Assembly (NCBI RefSeq): GCF_004570525.1
Contig: NZ_SPPZ01000009.1
Span: 1 to 33,403, forward strand
Source of the DNA: Streptococcus sp. WM07
Lineage (GTDB): Bacteria > Bacillota > Bacilli > Lactobacillales > Streptococcaceae
DNA length: 33,403 nt
Direction of reading: 5' to 3'
Shown here: positions 7,023-15,616 of the stretch, piece after piece
Position numbering within the stretch: the stretch's first letter is position 1
How the letters are laid out: every line of letters starts with the position of its first letter
Position numbers and translations under genes: made by a program
Notes under the pieces: model-generated
What the model was told of the DNA's origin: nothing
Databases searched by the model: none
What the model saw: only the letters and a program-made list of their open reading frames with translations

Positions 7023-9399
7023 TAGTAGTGCTAAAAAATTCAGCTAGGTCGGCTTCTGTCAAACCAATTAGCGGATCGATTTCTTCCCAGTTTTCCTCAC
7101 TTAAACGATGGTTTTTGATAGCTGATTGTTCTTCTTTCATCGTATTCTCAGAGTTTTCCACAACTTTGTGGATATCTTGTGGATATCTTGTGGAAAACCT
7201 TGGAGAAAGATAGGTCTGGCGTTGGGTTCCTTCGTTTTCCACAGCATAGACATAGGCTGTGGATTGTCCCAAAAGAATGAGTTTATCTTTGGCGCGTGTG
7301 ATGGCGGTGTAGAGAAGGTTACGTTGCAACATTCGGCGATTGGCCTGGGTTAGCGGGAGGATGACCACAGGAAATTCACTTCCCTGGGACTTGTGGATAC
7401 TCATGGCATAGGCTAGGCGAATCTTATACCATTCCTTACGAGGATAATTGACCTCACTGCCATCAAAGTCCATCCGTATTTCGTCTTGCTCACTTTCACT
7501 ATACTTGGCTGGAATAAGTTCGGTGATGGTTCCGATATCGCCGTTAAAAACATTGGCTTCTGCATCATTGACCAAGTGGATAACCTTGTCTCCCAATCGG
7601 TATTGAGAGTCAGTAGCCTCGAAACTTTGTTGCCCTTTTTTTAGAGGATTGAGGAGATTTTGCATGAGCTGATTGATGGCGTCAATGCCGGCTACTCCTC
7701 GATACATGGGAGCCAAGATTTGAATGTCTTGAGGCTCAATGCCACTTCTCAGCGCTGCCTGTACAATCTTTTCAATCATTTGCGGAATGTATTCGGATTG
7801 AGTTTCAAAGTAAGAGCGGTCAGCCTTTTTTTGTGGAAAATCGGATGGTAAAATCCCATGCTTTATGTCATTGGCCAGATGAACAATGGTTGAATCTTGG
7901 TCTTGTCGGTAAATTTTTTCCAGGTGAATCTTGGGAATGGCTTCAACTTTTTGTAAATCTGCTAGGACCTGTCCAGGACTGACCGAGGGCAGTTGGTCGG
8001 CATCTCCGACCAGAAGGATTTTGGTATGGTTGGCTAAATTTTGGAAGAGCTGGTGAGCCAACCAGGTATCGACCATGGAAAATTCATCAACGATGATAAA
8101 GTCAGTATCCAAAGACTCTTCCAGATGACTGACTTCATCGTCAGCCACCATCCCCAAATGGCGGTGGATGGTAGCCGAGGGCAGGCCAGTTAATTCATTC
8201 ATGCGGCGTGCAGCCCGACCGGTGGGAGCAGCTAGCAGGATAGGGAGATCCTTAGAGTTAAGATTAATTTTGTGAAGCTTGGCGTAGACAGAGATGATTC
8301 CATTTAATACGGTTGTTTTCCCAGTTCCGGGCCCCCCACTGAGGATAAAGATGGGTTCTTGAATAGCTTGTACAATGGCTGTTTTTTGAATGTTATCGTA
8401 TTGGATACCCAATTCTTCCTCAACTTGTTCAATTAAATCTTGGATTTGCTCGTTTTGGTTTTCCCTCCTCTCTTGATATCTAGCCTCCAAAAGTCGTAGG
8501 AGGTGGTTGGCAATGCCTTCTTCTGCGAAGAAGAGAGAATTACTAAAAATCTTAGTCTCAACATTTTGGATTTTATCTTCTGCTAAAAGGTGGGTTAATT
8601 CCTGGGCAACAACCTGGGGGTCAATCGGTTCCTGTCTAGCCTCCTCTAGCAGAACCAAGGTTTTTTCTAGCAGGGGGGCCGCTTCCAAGTAGGTATCCCC
8701 TGATTCAAGGCAGTGTTGGAAAAGACTGTGGATAATTCCAGCTCGAAAGCGTTCGGGAGAGTTGGTTTCAATTCCTAAGCGTTCAGCGACTTGGTCGGCA
8801 ATGACGAAACCAACACCACGGATATCTTCCACCATTTGGTAGGGATTTTCTTGGATCAGGGTTAGTGTTGATTCCTGGTAGGTATCATAGATTTCCACAG
8901 CAAGGCGATTCGGTATTCCCAAGTCTGCTAAGCGAGCTAAGGCTTGTTCTAAACCATAATTGATTTTTAGAGTTTGAACCAGAGCTAGTCGATTGGTCTT
9001 GGATAGTCCTTTTACATTTTCTAACTTTTGAGGATTGTTGAGGATTTCATCGATGGGATTATCAGAAGAATAGACTTCCAAAATACGCTTGGCGGTCTGC
9101 TTTCCGACCCCCTTAAATTGGGGTCCGGAAAAGAATTTGACCAGGCCTTGGGGGCTTGGCTTCTCGCGTTCATATCGGCTGGTAGTGACTTGTTCTCCAT
9201 AGCGAGGGTGTTGGACTAGTTGACCGTAAAAACGATAAGCACTGCCTTCAACGATGGTTGCAAAGGTACCGGTGACAATCAACTCAGAGCCAATATAATC
9301 TGAGTTTGTTTCATCTAAATCAACCAACAGAATTTTATAAAAATTATTTGGATTTTCAAAAATAACACGATCTACTCGACCAGAAAAGTAGTGTTCCAT
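7006..9399 (-). CDS. recD2: ATP-dependent 5'-3' DNA helicase RecD2
   Basis: The 797-residue protein is a superfamily 1B helicase of the RecD2 type, found in bacteria without RecBC partners. Roughly residues 1-330 hold the N-terminal OB-like and helix-hairpin-helix region (KGVGKQTAKRIL near 96). The motor follows: Walker A GGPGTGKT (355-362), Walker B VDEFSMVD (437-444), GDADQLPSVSPGQ, the AMSIHKSQGSEF motif and LYTAITRAKDKLIL at the end. It is thought to act in replication-fork repair and mismatch handling. AAGGGA precedes the start. The gene follows lepB on the same strand, but a hairpin with T-tract lies 37 bases before its start. The last 70 residues are a poorly conserved tail whose DNA contains an 11-base tandem repeat. 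Confidence 0.95.
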   Translation of the reverse strand: MEHYFSGRVDRVIFENPNNFYKILLVDLDETNSDYIGSELIVTGTFATIVEGSAYRFYGQLVQHPRYGEQVTTSRYEREKPSPQGLVKFFSGPQFKGVGKQTAKRILEVYSSDNPIDEILNNPQKLENVKGLSKTNRLALVQTLKINYGLEQALARLADLGIPNRLAVEIYDTYQESTLTLIQENPYQMVEDIRGVGFVIADQVAERLGIETNSPERFRAGIIHSLFQHCLESGDTYLEAAPLLEKTLVLLEEARQEPIDPQVVAQELTHLLAEDKIQNVETKIFSNSLFFAEEGIANHLLRLLEARYQERRENQNEQIQDLIEQVEEELGIQYDNIQKTAIVQAIQEPIFILSGGPGTGKTTVLNGIISVYAKLHKINLNSKDLPILLAAPTGRAARRMNELTGLPSATIHRHLGMVADDEVSHLEESLDTDFIIVDEFSMVDTWLAHQLFQNLANHTKILLVGDADQLPSVSPGQVLADLQKVEAIPKIHLEKIYRQDQDSTIVHLANDIKHGILPSDFPQKKADRSYFETQSEYIPQMIEKIVQAALRSGIEPQDIQILAPMYRGVAGIDAINQLMQNLLNPLKKGQQSFEATDSQYRLGDKVIHLVNDAEANVFNGDIGTITELIPAKYSESEQDEIRMDFDGSEVNYPRKEWYKIRLAYAMSIHKSQGSEFPVVILPLTQANRRMLQRNLLYTAITRAKDKLILLGQSTAYVYAVENEGTQRQTYLSPRFSTRYPQDIHKVVENSENTMKEEQSAIKNHRLSEENWEEIDPLIGLTEADLAEFFSTTKTATT
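7153..7198. repeat. 11-base tandem repeat with flanking inverted copy inside recD2
   Basis: Three direct 11-base units occupy 7166-7176, 7177-7187 and 7188-7198: TTGTGGATATC twice, then TTGTGGAAAAC. An exact inverted copy of the third unit, GTTTTCCACAA, lies at 7153-7163. The units contain TGTGGATA, close to the reverse DnaA box TGTGGATAA. The 11-base period is not a multiple of three, so it does not reflect a peptide repeat; the codons read RYPQDIHKVVEN in the RecD2 tail. Confidence 0.75.
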
Positions 9400-9435
9400 A
9401 GAGTCCCTTTCATGGGTAAAAGCGAAATATCCTTG

Positions 9436-9473
9436 AAAAAGAGACTGAGACTTATTGTCTCAGCCTCTTTTTT
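9436..9473 (-). terminator. Intrinsic terminator between lepB and recD2
   Basis: AAAAAGAG-A-CTGAGAC (9436-9451) pairs with GTCTCAG-C-CTCTTTTT (9457-9472) around TTATT with a single mismatch. T-tracts flank both sides, so it could work in either direction. On the minus strand it follows the lepB stop and precedes recD2, which must use read-through or a promoter inside the short remaining leader. Confidence 0.78.
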
Positions 9474-9485
9474 CAGCTTAGTGTC

Positions 9486-10127
9486 TTATTCATGTAGTAT
9501 TTTAAAGTCAGTGATAGGCCAGAAACGGAGAACGACTTCTCCGACAATTTGATCAGACTTAAAACTACCTACATCACGGCTATCTTTTGATACAATTCGG
9601 TCATCTCCCAAAAGGTAGTATTCCCCTTCCGGAACTGTTACGGTAAAATCTGCCTGACCTTCGCGATTGGCTGTAAAAGCTGGGGACGCTTGGGCTAAAT
9701 TTTGGAAATATTGGCTGTAGGAATAGGTATCCTGTAGTTTATCTGCTTGAAAAGCTGCTTGATAATCAGCTAGGTAGTCTTCAGCAATTTCTTTTCCGTT
9801 GATAAAGAGGGTATCTTGTTTGAATTCTAATTGGTCTCCTGGCATCCCGATGACCCGCTTGACAATTTTCTTTTCTTTTCCATTTTCATCGGTTTCGGAT
9901 GCAACGACAATATCAAAGCGATCAATGTGATTCTGATTGAATACAATCAGGTATTGACCTTCTGCTAAGGTAGGATCCATGGAATGTCCTTCAACGGTGA
10001 CAGCTTGCCAAAAAATTAAGCGGGAAATGATGATAGCACCGATGAGAATGATGAAGATGAGGATGTCGAAAATTTGGCGCATAAGGCCTGATTTTTGTTG
10101 TTTATTCTTGCTTGCTCTACTTGCCAT
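9486..10127 (-). CDS. lepB: Type I signal peptidase
   Basis: The 213-residue membrane-bound serine protease cleaves signal peptides from exported pre-proteins on the outer face of the membrane. One N-terminal helix spans about residues 19-41. The catalytic Ser49 lies in VEGHSMDPTL and the general-base Lys90 in IVKRVIGMPGD. The C-terminal family box GDDRIVSKDSRDVG is present. The start ATG has GAAAGGA upstream. A terminator follows the stop. In many streptococci rnhC (RNase HIII) sits next to lepB and divergent from zapA; here lepB itself faces zapA across 177 bases, with no rnhC remnant. Confidence 0.95.
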   Translation of the reverse strand: MASRASKNKQQKSGLMRQIFDILIFIILIGAIIISRLIFWQAVTVEGHSMDPTLAEGQYLIVFNQNHIDRFDIVVASETDENGKEKKIVKRVIGMPGDQLEFKQDTLFINGKEIAEDYLADYQAAFQADKLQDTYSYSQYFQNLAQASPAFTANREGQADFTVTVPEGEYYLLGDDRIVSKDSRDVGSFKSDQIVGEVVLRFWPITDFKILHE

Positions 10128-10258
10128 GGTCTTCCTTTCGCGTTTAAGAACCTGTTCCTGATTATCGGACAGATCAATCTTTTTCTACTTTAACATATAG
10201 GAACTATTGTATCATATTTTAGCCGTATTCAGTGGTGGAAATGAGACACATTTTGCAA

Positions 10259-10287
10259 ATGACAAGCCTTATTCTTTCTGTTATAAT
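10259..10287 (+). promoter_or_regulatory. Promoter of the zapA-cvpA-mutS2 operon
   Basis: ATGACA (10259-10264) and TATAAT (10282-10287) are spaced by 17 bases, 18 bases before the zapA start. The divergent lepB promoter is less clear; a TACAAT hexamer on the minus strand near 10206-10211 is the best candidate. Confidence 0.6.
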
Positions 10288-10304
10288 GATGAGAAGGTGA
10301 TATT

Positions 10305-10550
10305 ATGGCAAATTTAAATCGATATAAGTTTTCTTTTGGTAAAAGAACCCTAACATTAACAACGGAATATGACAATCTTTTTATGGAAGAAATTGAACGT
10401 CTTGCACAAGAAAAGTACCAAGCGCTGAAGGAACAAATGCCTAAGGCAGATGATGAAACCTTAGCACTCTTGTTGGCGATCAATACCTTATCGGTTCAAT
10501 TAAACCGAGAAATGGAGCGCGCTCAGGAAGATCAAGAAGCGACTAAGTAG
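10305..10550 (+). CDS. zapA: Cell division protein ZapA
   Basis: This short (81-residue) cytoplasmic protein matches ZapA, which binds and bundles FtsZ filaments at the division site. The N-terminal beta part (NRYKFSFGKRTLTLTTEYDNLFMEEIERLAQEK) is followed by a long helix (about 40-78) that forms the coiled-coil dimer. GAAGGTGA lies upstream of the ATG. It starts an operon with cvpA 7 bases downstream and mutS2, the usual Firmicute arrangement, which strengthens the call for such a small gene. Confidence 0.88.
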   Translation: MANLNRYKFSFGKRTLTLTTEYDNLFMEEIERLAQEKYQALKEQMPKADDETLALLLAINTLSVQLNREMERAQEDQEATK

Positions 10551-10557
10551 GTGAATC

Positions 10558-11115
10558 ATGTTTGATCTAGTAATTCTATTAGTTTTGGCTTGGAGTTTTT
10601 ATTTGGGCTACCAGCGTGGCTTGGTTCATCAAATTGGCCAGACGATTCTTTTTTTGATTTCTTTTCTGATTGCATCGGTTGCCTATACTCAGGCAGCTCA
10701 GTTTTTGAGTCTGTGGATTCCCTATGCCAATCCTAGCAGGGGAAGTCAGGCCCTCTTTTTTGAATCAGGAATTTTGTTTGATTTGGACCAAGTTTTTTAT
10801 AGTGGTCTCGGATTTGTGACGGTCTTTACGATTGTTTGGATGGTTGGCCGTATTTTAGCGACATTCCTAGTCTTTTCTCCTTGGAAACGGGAGTGGGATA
10901 GTGTACCAGCTTCTCTGATATCTGGTGGTCTTTCCCTTCTTTTAACCTGGTTCCGTTTAGAAATGCTGATTTTTATTGTCGCAACGGTTCCCCTTGCTGG
11001 AGTTCAAGACACTCTCAGTTCCAGTTTTCTGGTCCAATTTATGATGAATCTCTCCCCATTTAGCCGCCTTATCCTCCGTCAACTATGGGTAAGTAGCGTT
11101 TTGGGAGGTTTGTAA
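10558..11115 (+). CDS. cvpA: CvpA family membrane protein
   Basis: The 185-residue protein carries about four transmembrane helices (near 2-20, 26-48, 78-102 and 112-145) and fits the CvpA family. The name comes from colicin V production in E. coli; the function in Gram-positives is not settled, with links to envelope homeostasis. The N-terminal motif (DLVILLVLAWSFYLGYQRGLVHQ) matches the family's 'D.iil.il......G...G' pattern. It lies between zapA and mutS2, the conserved position in this phylum. A weak hairpin with T-rich tail follows the stop. Confidence 0.82.
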   Translation: MFDLVILLVLAWSFYLGYQRGLVHQIGQTILFLISFLIASVAYTQAAQFLSLWIPYANPSRGSQALFFESGILFDLDQVFYSGLGFVTVFTIVWMVGRILATFLVFSPWKREWDSVPASLISGGLSLLLTWFRLEMLIFIVATVPLAGVQDTLSSSFLVQFMMNLSPFSRLILRQLWVSSVLGGL

Positions 11116-11124
11116 AGAAGATGG

Positions 11125-11154
11125 AAGAGTTTGGGAACAGGCTCTTTCTTTTTT
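11125..11154 (+). terminator. Weak hairpin with T-rich tail between cvpA and mutS2
   Basis: AAGAG (11125-11129) pairs with CTCTT (11142-11146) over a 12-base loop, followed by a T-rich run to 11154. The stem is short, so it may only attenuate transcription into mutS2, whose ribosome binding site follows immediately. Confidence 0.35.
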
Positions 11155-11171
11155 AGATTTTTGGAGAAAAA

Positions 11172-13508
11172 ATGAATCATAAAATATATGAAAGTTTGGA
11201 GTTTACAGAAGTTAAAAGTGCATTAGCCCCCTATCTTCGGACGGTAGAAGGGCAGAACACCTTAGCTAATCTGGAACCCATGATTAATGTCAAAGATATT
11301 CAACAGGCTTTTGATCAGTTGAGCGATATGGAGGAGCTAGGCAAAGCAGGCCATACTCTGCCTATTACGAGTCTAGGAGATTTGACGCCAACCCTGAAAC
11401 GTTTGCAGTTGGAAGCAGAATTACAGGTGGCTGATTTTCAAGATATAAAAGCCATGCTGAGAGGCAGTCAGCTTTTGAAGGATTTTTATCTAGATTTGGA
11501 AGATATCCATCTTCCAAATCTAACGGCCTATTTTGAAAATCTAGAGACTTTCCCACAATTTCAAGGTGCCCTGCAGGCTATTGCGGATAACGGCACCATT
11601 GAGGATTTTGCTAGTGAAGAATTGCTAGGGATTCGCCGTCGTTTGCGCCAGGCAGATCGTGACTTGCGCCAAACGATGCAGGAATTATTGAAGAAGAAAG
11701 CGGATTATTTGGCAGATCCTCTCTTTGCCAGTCGAAATGGTCGCAATGTTTTGCCGGTCAAGCAGAGTTTTCGGAATCGTGTTCAAGGGATTGTGCAAGA
11801 CATCTCGGCTACAGGGAATACGGTTTATATTGAACCTCGTGAATTGATTCAAATGAATGAAGGGATTGCTAGTTTAGAAGCAGAAGAACGGTATGAAATT
11901 CGTCGAATTCTTCGAGAATTGGCGAATCTTCTTCGCCCTCAAGTGCAATCCTTTCAAAATAATCACTGGCTCTTGGGTCATTTCGATTTCTTGGCGGCTA
12001 AGTATCAATACATGCGTGATCGTCAAGCCCATATCCCAAGTATTTCTAGCCAAAATGACATTCGCTTGCTCCAACTTCGTCATCCCTTATTAGAGCAGCC
12101 AGTCGCTAATGATCTTCATTTTGGAAAAGGTTTGAGTAGTATTGTGATGACAGGGCCTAATACAGGGGGAAAAACGCTGATGCTTAAGACCCTGGGACTA
12201 GCTCAACTTATGGGGCAGTCAGGTTTGCCGATTCTAGCTGCTGAAGGCAGCCAGATCGGGGTATTCGATGAAGTGTTTGCGGATATCGGTGATGAGCAGT
12301 CCATCGAGCAGAGTCTCTCTACTTTCTCGAGTCATATGACGAATATTATTCAAATTTTGGAGCAGGCAACGCCTTTCTCCTTGGTTTTGTTCGATGAATT
12401 GGGAGCAGGGACAGATCCGCAAGAAGGAGCAGCCTTGGCAATTGCTATTTTGGAAGATCTCCGCTTGCGGGGAATTAAAACAATGGCAACAACCCATTAC
12501 CCTGAATTAAAGGCGTATGGAATTGAGACGGAAGCTGTTGAAAATGCCAGTATGGAATTTGATACGTTAAGTTTGCGGCCGACTTATCGCTTTATGCAGG
12601 GAGTTCCAGGGCGGTCCAATGCCTTTGAAATAGCTAGACGTTTAGGTTTAGCGGAAGTTGTCGTGGTTCAGGCGGAAGGTCAGCTTGATCACGATCAGGA
12701 TGTTTCCCGCATTATCCAACGCTTGGAAGAACAGACTTTAGAGAGCCGCAAACGGCTAGAAGGGATTCGGGATTTAGAACAGGAAAATCACAAGCTGAAT
12801 CGGGCTTTGAAAAAGCTCTACACCGAATTGGAACGAGGACAGGAAGCTGAACTCAATGCTGCTCGTGAGGAGGCTCAGAAGATTGTCGCAAAAGCTACCG
12901 AAGAGAGTGACCAAATTCTGAAAAATCTGCAAGCAGGTGCCCAGCTCAAACCGCATCAGGTGATTGAAGCCAAGGCTAAACTGAAAGCATTAACCCCAGA
13001 AACGGTTGATCTTTCTAAAAACAAGGTTCTCAATCGGGCTAAAAAGAAGAAAGCTCCTAAAGTAGGAATGGAAATCCTTGTCAGTCATTATGGTCAACGA
13101 GGCAATTTAGTTCGTCAATTAAAAGATGGTCGCTGGGAAGCTCAGGTTGGTTTAATGAAGATGACATTAAGAGAAGATGAGTTTGAAGCTATCCAAAAAG
13201 AAAACTCTTCTAATCAGCCCAAGTCTAAGAAGGTGTCAACAGTTAAACGGACTAAGAGCCAGGCAGCTAAGGCACGTCTAGACTTACGTGGTAAGCGTTA
13301 TGAGGAAGCTATGGAAGAGCTGGATGCCTTTATTGATCAAGCCCTGCTCAATAATATGGCTCAGGTCGATATTATTCACGGAATTGGAACAGGGGTCATC
13401 CGCGAGGGGGTTCAGAAATACCTTCGCCGGAATAAGCAGGTCAAGTCCTTTGCTTATGCACCACAAAATGCTGGAGGTTCCGGAGCCACCATTGCTATTT
13501 TTAAATAA
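11172..13508 (+). CDS. mutS2: Endonuclease MutS2
   Basis: The 778-residue protein is the MutS2 type: a MutS-like ATPase core without mismatch-recognition domain I, plus a C-terminal Smr nuclease. The core has Walker A GPNTGGKT (328-335) and the ABC-type region including [19 protein letters not shown] long coiled-coil (about 510-600) follows. The Smr domain begins near residue 703 with [12 protein letters not shown] and has the HGxG motif (IIHGIGTG). MutS2 has been linked to suppression of recombination and to ribosome-collision rescue in Bacillus; which dominates here is unknown. A GGAG site precedes the ATG. The gene is probably co-transcribed with zapA and cvpA despite the weak hairpin between them. 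Confidence 0.96.
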   Translation: MNHKIYESLEFTEVKSALAPYLRTVEGQNTLANLEPMINVKDIQQAFDQLSDMEELGKAGHTLPITSLGDLTPTLKRLQLEAELQVADFQDIKAMLRGSQLLKDFYLDLEDIHLPNLTAYFENLETFPQFQGALQAIADNGTIEDFASEELLGIRRRLRQADRDLRQTMQELLKKKADYLADPLFASRNGRNVLPVKQSFRNRVQGIVQDISATGNTVYIEPRELIQMNEGIASLEAEERYEIRRILRELANLLRPQVQSFQNNHWLLGHFDFLAAKYQYMRDRQAHIPSISSQNDIRLLQLRHPLLEQPVANDLHFGKGLSSIVMTGPNTGGKTLMLKTLGLAQLMGQSGLPILAAEGSQIGVFDEVFADIGDEQSIEQSLSTFSSHMTNIIQILEQATPFSLVLFDELGAGTDPQEGAALAIAILEDLRLRGIKTMATTHYPELKAYGIETEAVENASMEFDTLSLRPTYRFMQGVPGRSNAFEIARRLGLAEVVVVQAEGQLDHDQDVSRIIQRLEEQTLESRKRLEGIRDLEQENHKLNRALKKLYTELERGQEAELNAAREEAQKIVAKATEESDQILKNLQAGAQLKPHQVIEAKAKLKALTPETVDLSKNKVLNRAKKKKAPKVGMEILVSHYGQRGNLVRQLKDGRWEAQVGLMKMTLREDEFEAIQKENSSNQPKSKKVSTVKRTKSQAAKARLDLRGKRYEEAMEELDAFIDQALLNNMAQVDIIHGIGTGVIREGVQKYLRRNKQVKSFAYAPQNAGGSGATIAIFK

Positions 13509-13587
13509 GGTAAAGGCGTATCAAATTCTGTCATTATTTTTCAAATTGGTGTAAACTAATGGTAAGAAAGAAAAAGGAGAGTTTCAT

Positions 13588-13899
13588 ATGGTACAAAGTG
13601 TAACCGATGCAAATTTTGTAGAAGAGACTAAAGAAGGTCTTGTGTTAATTGATTTCTGGGCTACTTGGTGTGGTCCTTGCCGTATGCAGGCTCCAATCTT
13701 GGAGCAATTGGCGGGTGAAGTCGATGAATCTGAGTTGAAAATTGTGAAGATGGATGTGGATGAAAATCCAGCTACTGCGCGTGAATTTGGTATTATGTCA
13801 ATTCCAACCTTGATGTTCAAGAAAGATGGTGAGGTTGTTAAACAAGTAGCAGGTGTGCATACGAAGGATCAAATTAAAGAGATTGTAGCTTCTCTATAA
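13588..13899 (+). CDS. trxA: Thioredoxin
   Basis: The 103-residue cytoplasmic dithiol reductase has the canonical active site WCGPC (W27-C31) and the cis-proline loop IPTLMF. It reduces protein disulfides and regenerates enzymes such as peroxiredoxins and methionine sulfoxide reductases; an MsrAB gene lies 4.6 kb away. AAAGGAGA is upstream of the start. It follows mutS2 after 79 bases, where only a weak promoter candidate (TGTCAT/TAAACT, 13529-13557) is visible, so both separate and read-through transcription are possible. A strong terminator closes the unit. Confidence 0.97.
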   Translation: MVQSVTDANFVEETKEGLVLIDFWATWCGPCRMQAPILEQLAGEVDESELKIVKMDVDENPATAREFGIMSIPTLMFKKDGEVVKQVAGVHTKDQIKEIVASL

Positions 13900-13905
13900 T
13901 AATAG

Positions 13906-13949
13906 AAAGTCTGGGATGATGTCATAGAGTGAGTCATCCCAGACTTTTT
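13906..13949 (+). terminator. Strong intrinsic terminator after trxA
   Basis: A perfect 14-base stem (AAAGTCTGGGATGA, 13906-13919, with 13934-13947) closes a 14-base loop and ends in a T-tract. It begins 7 bases after the trxA stop. Confidence 0.92.
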
Positions 13950-13980
13950 GTATGCAATGCATTTTTAAATGTGTTTAAAA

Positions 13981-14009
13981 TTGACAAAGAGGGCGTCTTG
14001 TTTTAGAAT
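13981..14009 (+). promoter_or_regulatory. Promoter of the amino-acid symporter gene
   Basis: A consensus -35 TTGACA (13981-13986) and -10 TAGAAT (14004-14009) are spaced by exactly 17 bases. The predicted leader is about 55 bases and contains a hairpin. Confidence 0.78.
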
Positions 14010-14034
14010 GGGGGGTACAGTTTTTTTAGAGAGG

Positions 14035-14058
14035 CTCCAATCTTGCGAAAGATTGGAG
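14035..14058 (+). promoter_or_regulatory. Leader hairpin just upstream of the symporter ribosome binding site
   Basis: CTCCAATCTT (14035-14044) and AAGATTGGAG (14049-14058) form a perfect 10-base stem with a 4-base GCGA loop (GNRA type). No T-tract follows; instead the AGAGGAG ribosome binding site begins about two bases later. It may stabilise the 5' end of the mRNA or affect ribosome access; it is too small for a known riboswitch class. Confidence 0.55.
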
Positions 14059-14071
14059 TAGAGGAGTAGAT

Positions 14072-15412
14072 ATGATAGAGTTTTTGACGCAATTGGATGC
14101 GTTTGTATGGGGACCACCCCTTTTAATCTTGTTAGTGGGAACAGGGATTTTTCTCAGTTTCCGGTTGGGAATGCTGCAAGTGACCCAACTCCCACGAGCC
14201 TTGAAATTGATTTTTAAAGCAGATGACAAGAATGGTACTGGTGATATTTCCAGTTTTGCAGCCTTGAGTACTGCCCTAGCTGCGACCATTGGTACTGGTA
14301 ATATTGTTGGGGTAGCCACAGCCATCAAGATGGGTGGCCCAGGTGCTCTTTTTTGGATGTGGGTAGCTGCCTTTTTTGGAATGGCGACTAAGTACGCTGA
14401 GGGTGTTTTGGCCATTCGCTATCGGGTAAAAGATGAAAAAGGGGCAGCATCAGGTGGCCCTATGTACTATATTGTGAATGGTATGGGAGAGAAATGGCGT
14501 CCCTTAGCCAATTTCTTCGCAGGAGGTGCCGTACTAACAGCCCTTCTGTCGACTGGTACTTTTACTCAGGTATCTTCCATTACTGATTCGGTTAAAACGG
14601 GTTTAGGGATCGGCTCAGAAGTAACAGGTCCTATTTTAACGATTCTTGTGGCTGTTGCTATTTTTGGTGGGATTCAAAGTATTTCAAAAATTTCAACAGC
14701 TGTTGTGCCCTTCATGGCCGTAGTCTATGTATTGGCTGCAGGAGCAATTCTGGTTGTGAATGTGGATCAATTGCTTCCGACTTTAGAATTGGTATTTACC
14801 AGTGCCTTTACACCAGTTGCAGCTCTAGGTGGTTTTGCAGGTGCGACGATTCGAACAGCTATCCAAACCGGCATTGCGCGTGGGGTTTTCTCGAACGAAT
14901 CTGGAATGGGGAGTGCACCGATTGCGGCTGCTGCTGCCAAAACAGAATCTCCTGTAGAACAAGGTCTTATTTCGATGACGGGTACCTTTATTGATACCAT
15001 CATTGTTTGTAGCTTGACCGGTCTTTCAATCTTGATTACTGGTGTTTGGGCAGGAGATGTCAATGGAGCTAGTCTGACCCAGGCGGCATTTTCGACGGTA
15101 TTTGGGAACTTTGGAGCGATTCTTTTGATGCTTTTCTTGGTTCTCTTTGCTTTTACAACGATTATTGGCTGGAACTATTATGGTGAGCGTTGTTTTGAAT
15201 TTTTATTTGGCCTTCGCTTTATTTGGATTTACCGAGCGCTCTATGTAGCCTTTGTTTTCCTAGGAGCCTTTTTGACTGTTGATGTTATTTGGTTAATTGC
15301 AGATATCGTAAATGCCTTGATGGTTCTTCCAAACTTGATTGCCCTCTTGGCCCTTAGTCCGATTGTTGTGATGGAGACTAAGAAATATTTAGATAAACAA
15401 AAGAAAGCTTGA
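14072..15412 (+). CDS. Alanine/glycine:cation symporter (AGCS family)
   Basis: The 446-residue integral membrane protein belongs to the sodium:alanine/glycine symporter family. Family signatures are visible: ATIGTGNIVGVATAI near residues 70-85, GGPGALFWMWVAAFFGMATKYAEG just after, and GGPMYYI near 130. The later SNESGMGSAPIAAAAAKTESPVEQG stretch (about 275-300) holds the AGCS motif. About 10-11 helices can be drawn. It imports alanine or glycine with sodium or protons; which substrate is preferred cannot be told. It is transcribed alone, with a consensus promoter and a leader hairpin, and faces the sodium:serine/threonine symporter gene sstT across two terminators. Confidence 0.92.
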   Translation: MIEFLTQLDAFVWGPPLLILLVGTGIFLSFRLGMLQVTQLPRALKLIFKADDKNGTGDISSFAALSTALAATIGTGNIVGVATAIKMGGPGALFWMWVAAFFGMATKYAEGVLAIRYRVKDEKGAASGGPMYYIVNGMGEKWRPLANFFAGGAVLTALLSTGTFTQVSSITDSVKTGLGIGSEVTGPILTILVAVAIFGGIQSISKISTAVVPFMAVVYVLAAGAILVVNVDQLLPTLELVFTSAFTPVAALGGFAGATIRTAIQTGIARGVFSNESGMGSAPIAAAAAKTESPVEQGLISMTGTFIDTIIVCSLTGLSILITGVWAGDVNGASLTQAAFSTVFGNFGAILLMLFLVLFAFTTIIGWNYYGERCFEFLFGLRFIWIYRALYVAFVFLGAFLTVDVIWLIADIVNALMVLPNLIALLALSPIVVMETKKYLDKQKKA

Positions 15413-15424
15413 GCATTTAGATAG

Positions 15425-15454
15425 AAAGTCGAGATTGAAAAGTCTCGGCTTTTT
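15425..15454 (+). terminator. Intrinsic terminator after the AGCS symporter gene
   Basis: AAAGTCGAGA (15425-15434) pairs with TCTCGGCTTT (15443-15452), one G-U pair, then T residues. It lies 12 bases after the stop. Confidence 0.85.
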
Positions 15455-15579
15455 GATTGTGAACATAAAGGAGTAGGTTTGCCTTCCAGTCTTGAAATCT
15501 TGGTTTGCATAAATATATTTAGGATTAACGTTTTTTTGTATGTTGTTGGAGTCTTCAATAGAGTCATTGTGAAGGATGC

Positions 15580-15609
15580 AAAAAATCCCCCTGGTTAACC
15601 AGAGGGATT
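15580..15609 (-). terminator. Intrinsic terminator of sstT
   Basis: Read on the minus strand, AATCCC-T-CTGG and CCAG-G-GGGATT form a stem around a TTAA centre, followed by a run of six T residues (the A-run at 15580-15585). It lies just past the sstT stop. Confidence 0.82.
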
Positions 15610-15616
15610 GCAAGTA

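Noticed and set aside
14026-14415. 129-residue minus-strand frame over the AGCS gene
   Set aside because: Antisense shadow of a strongly supported transporter gene, with no binding site or recognisable product.
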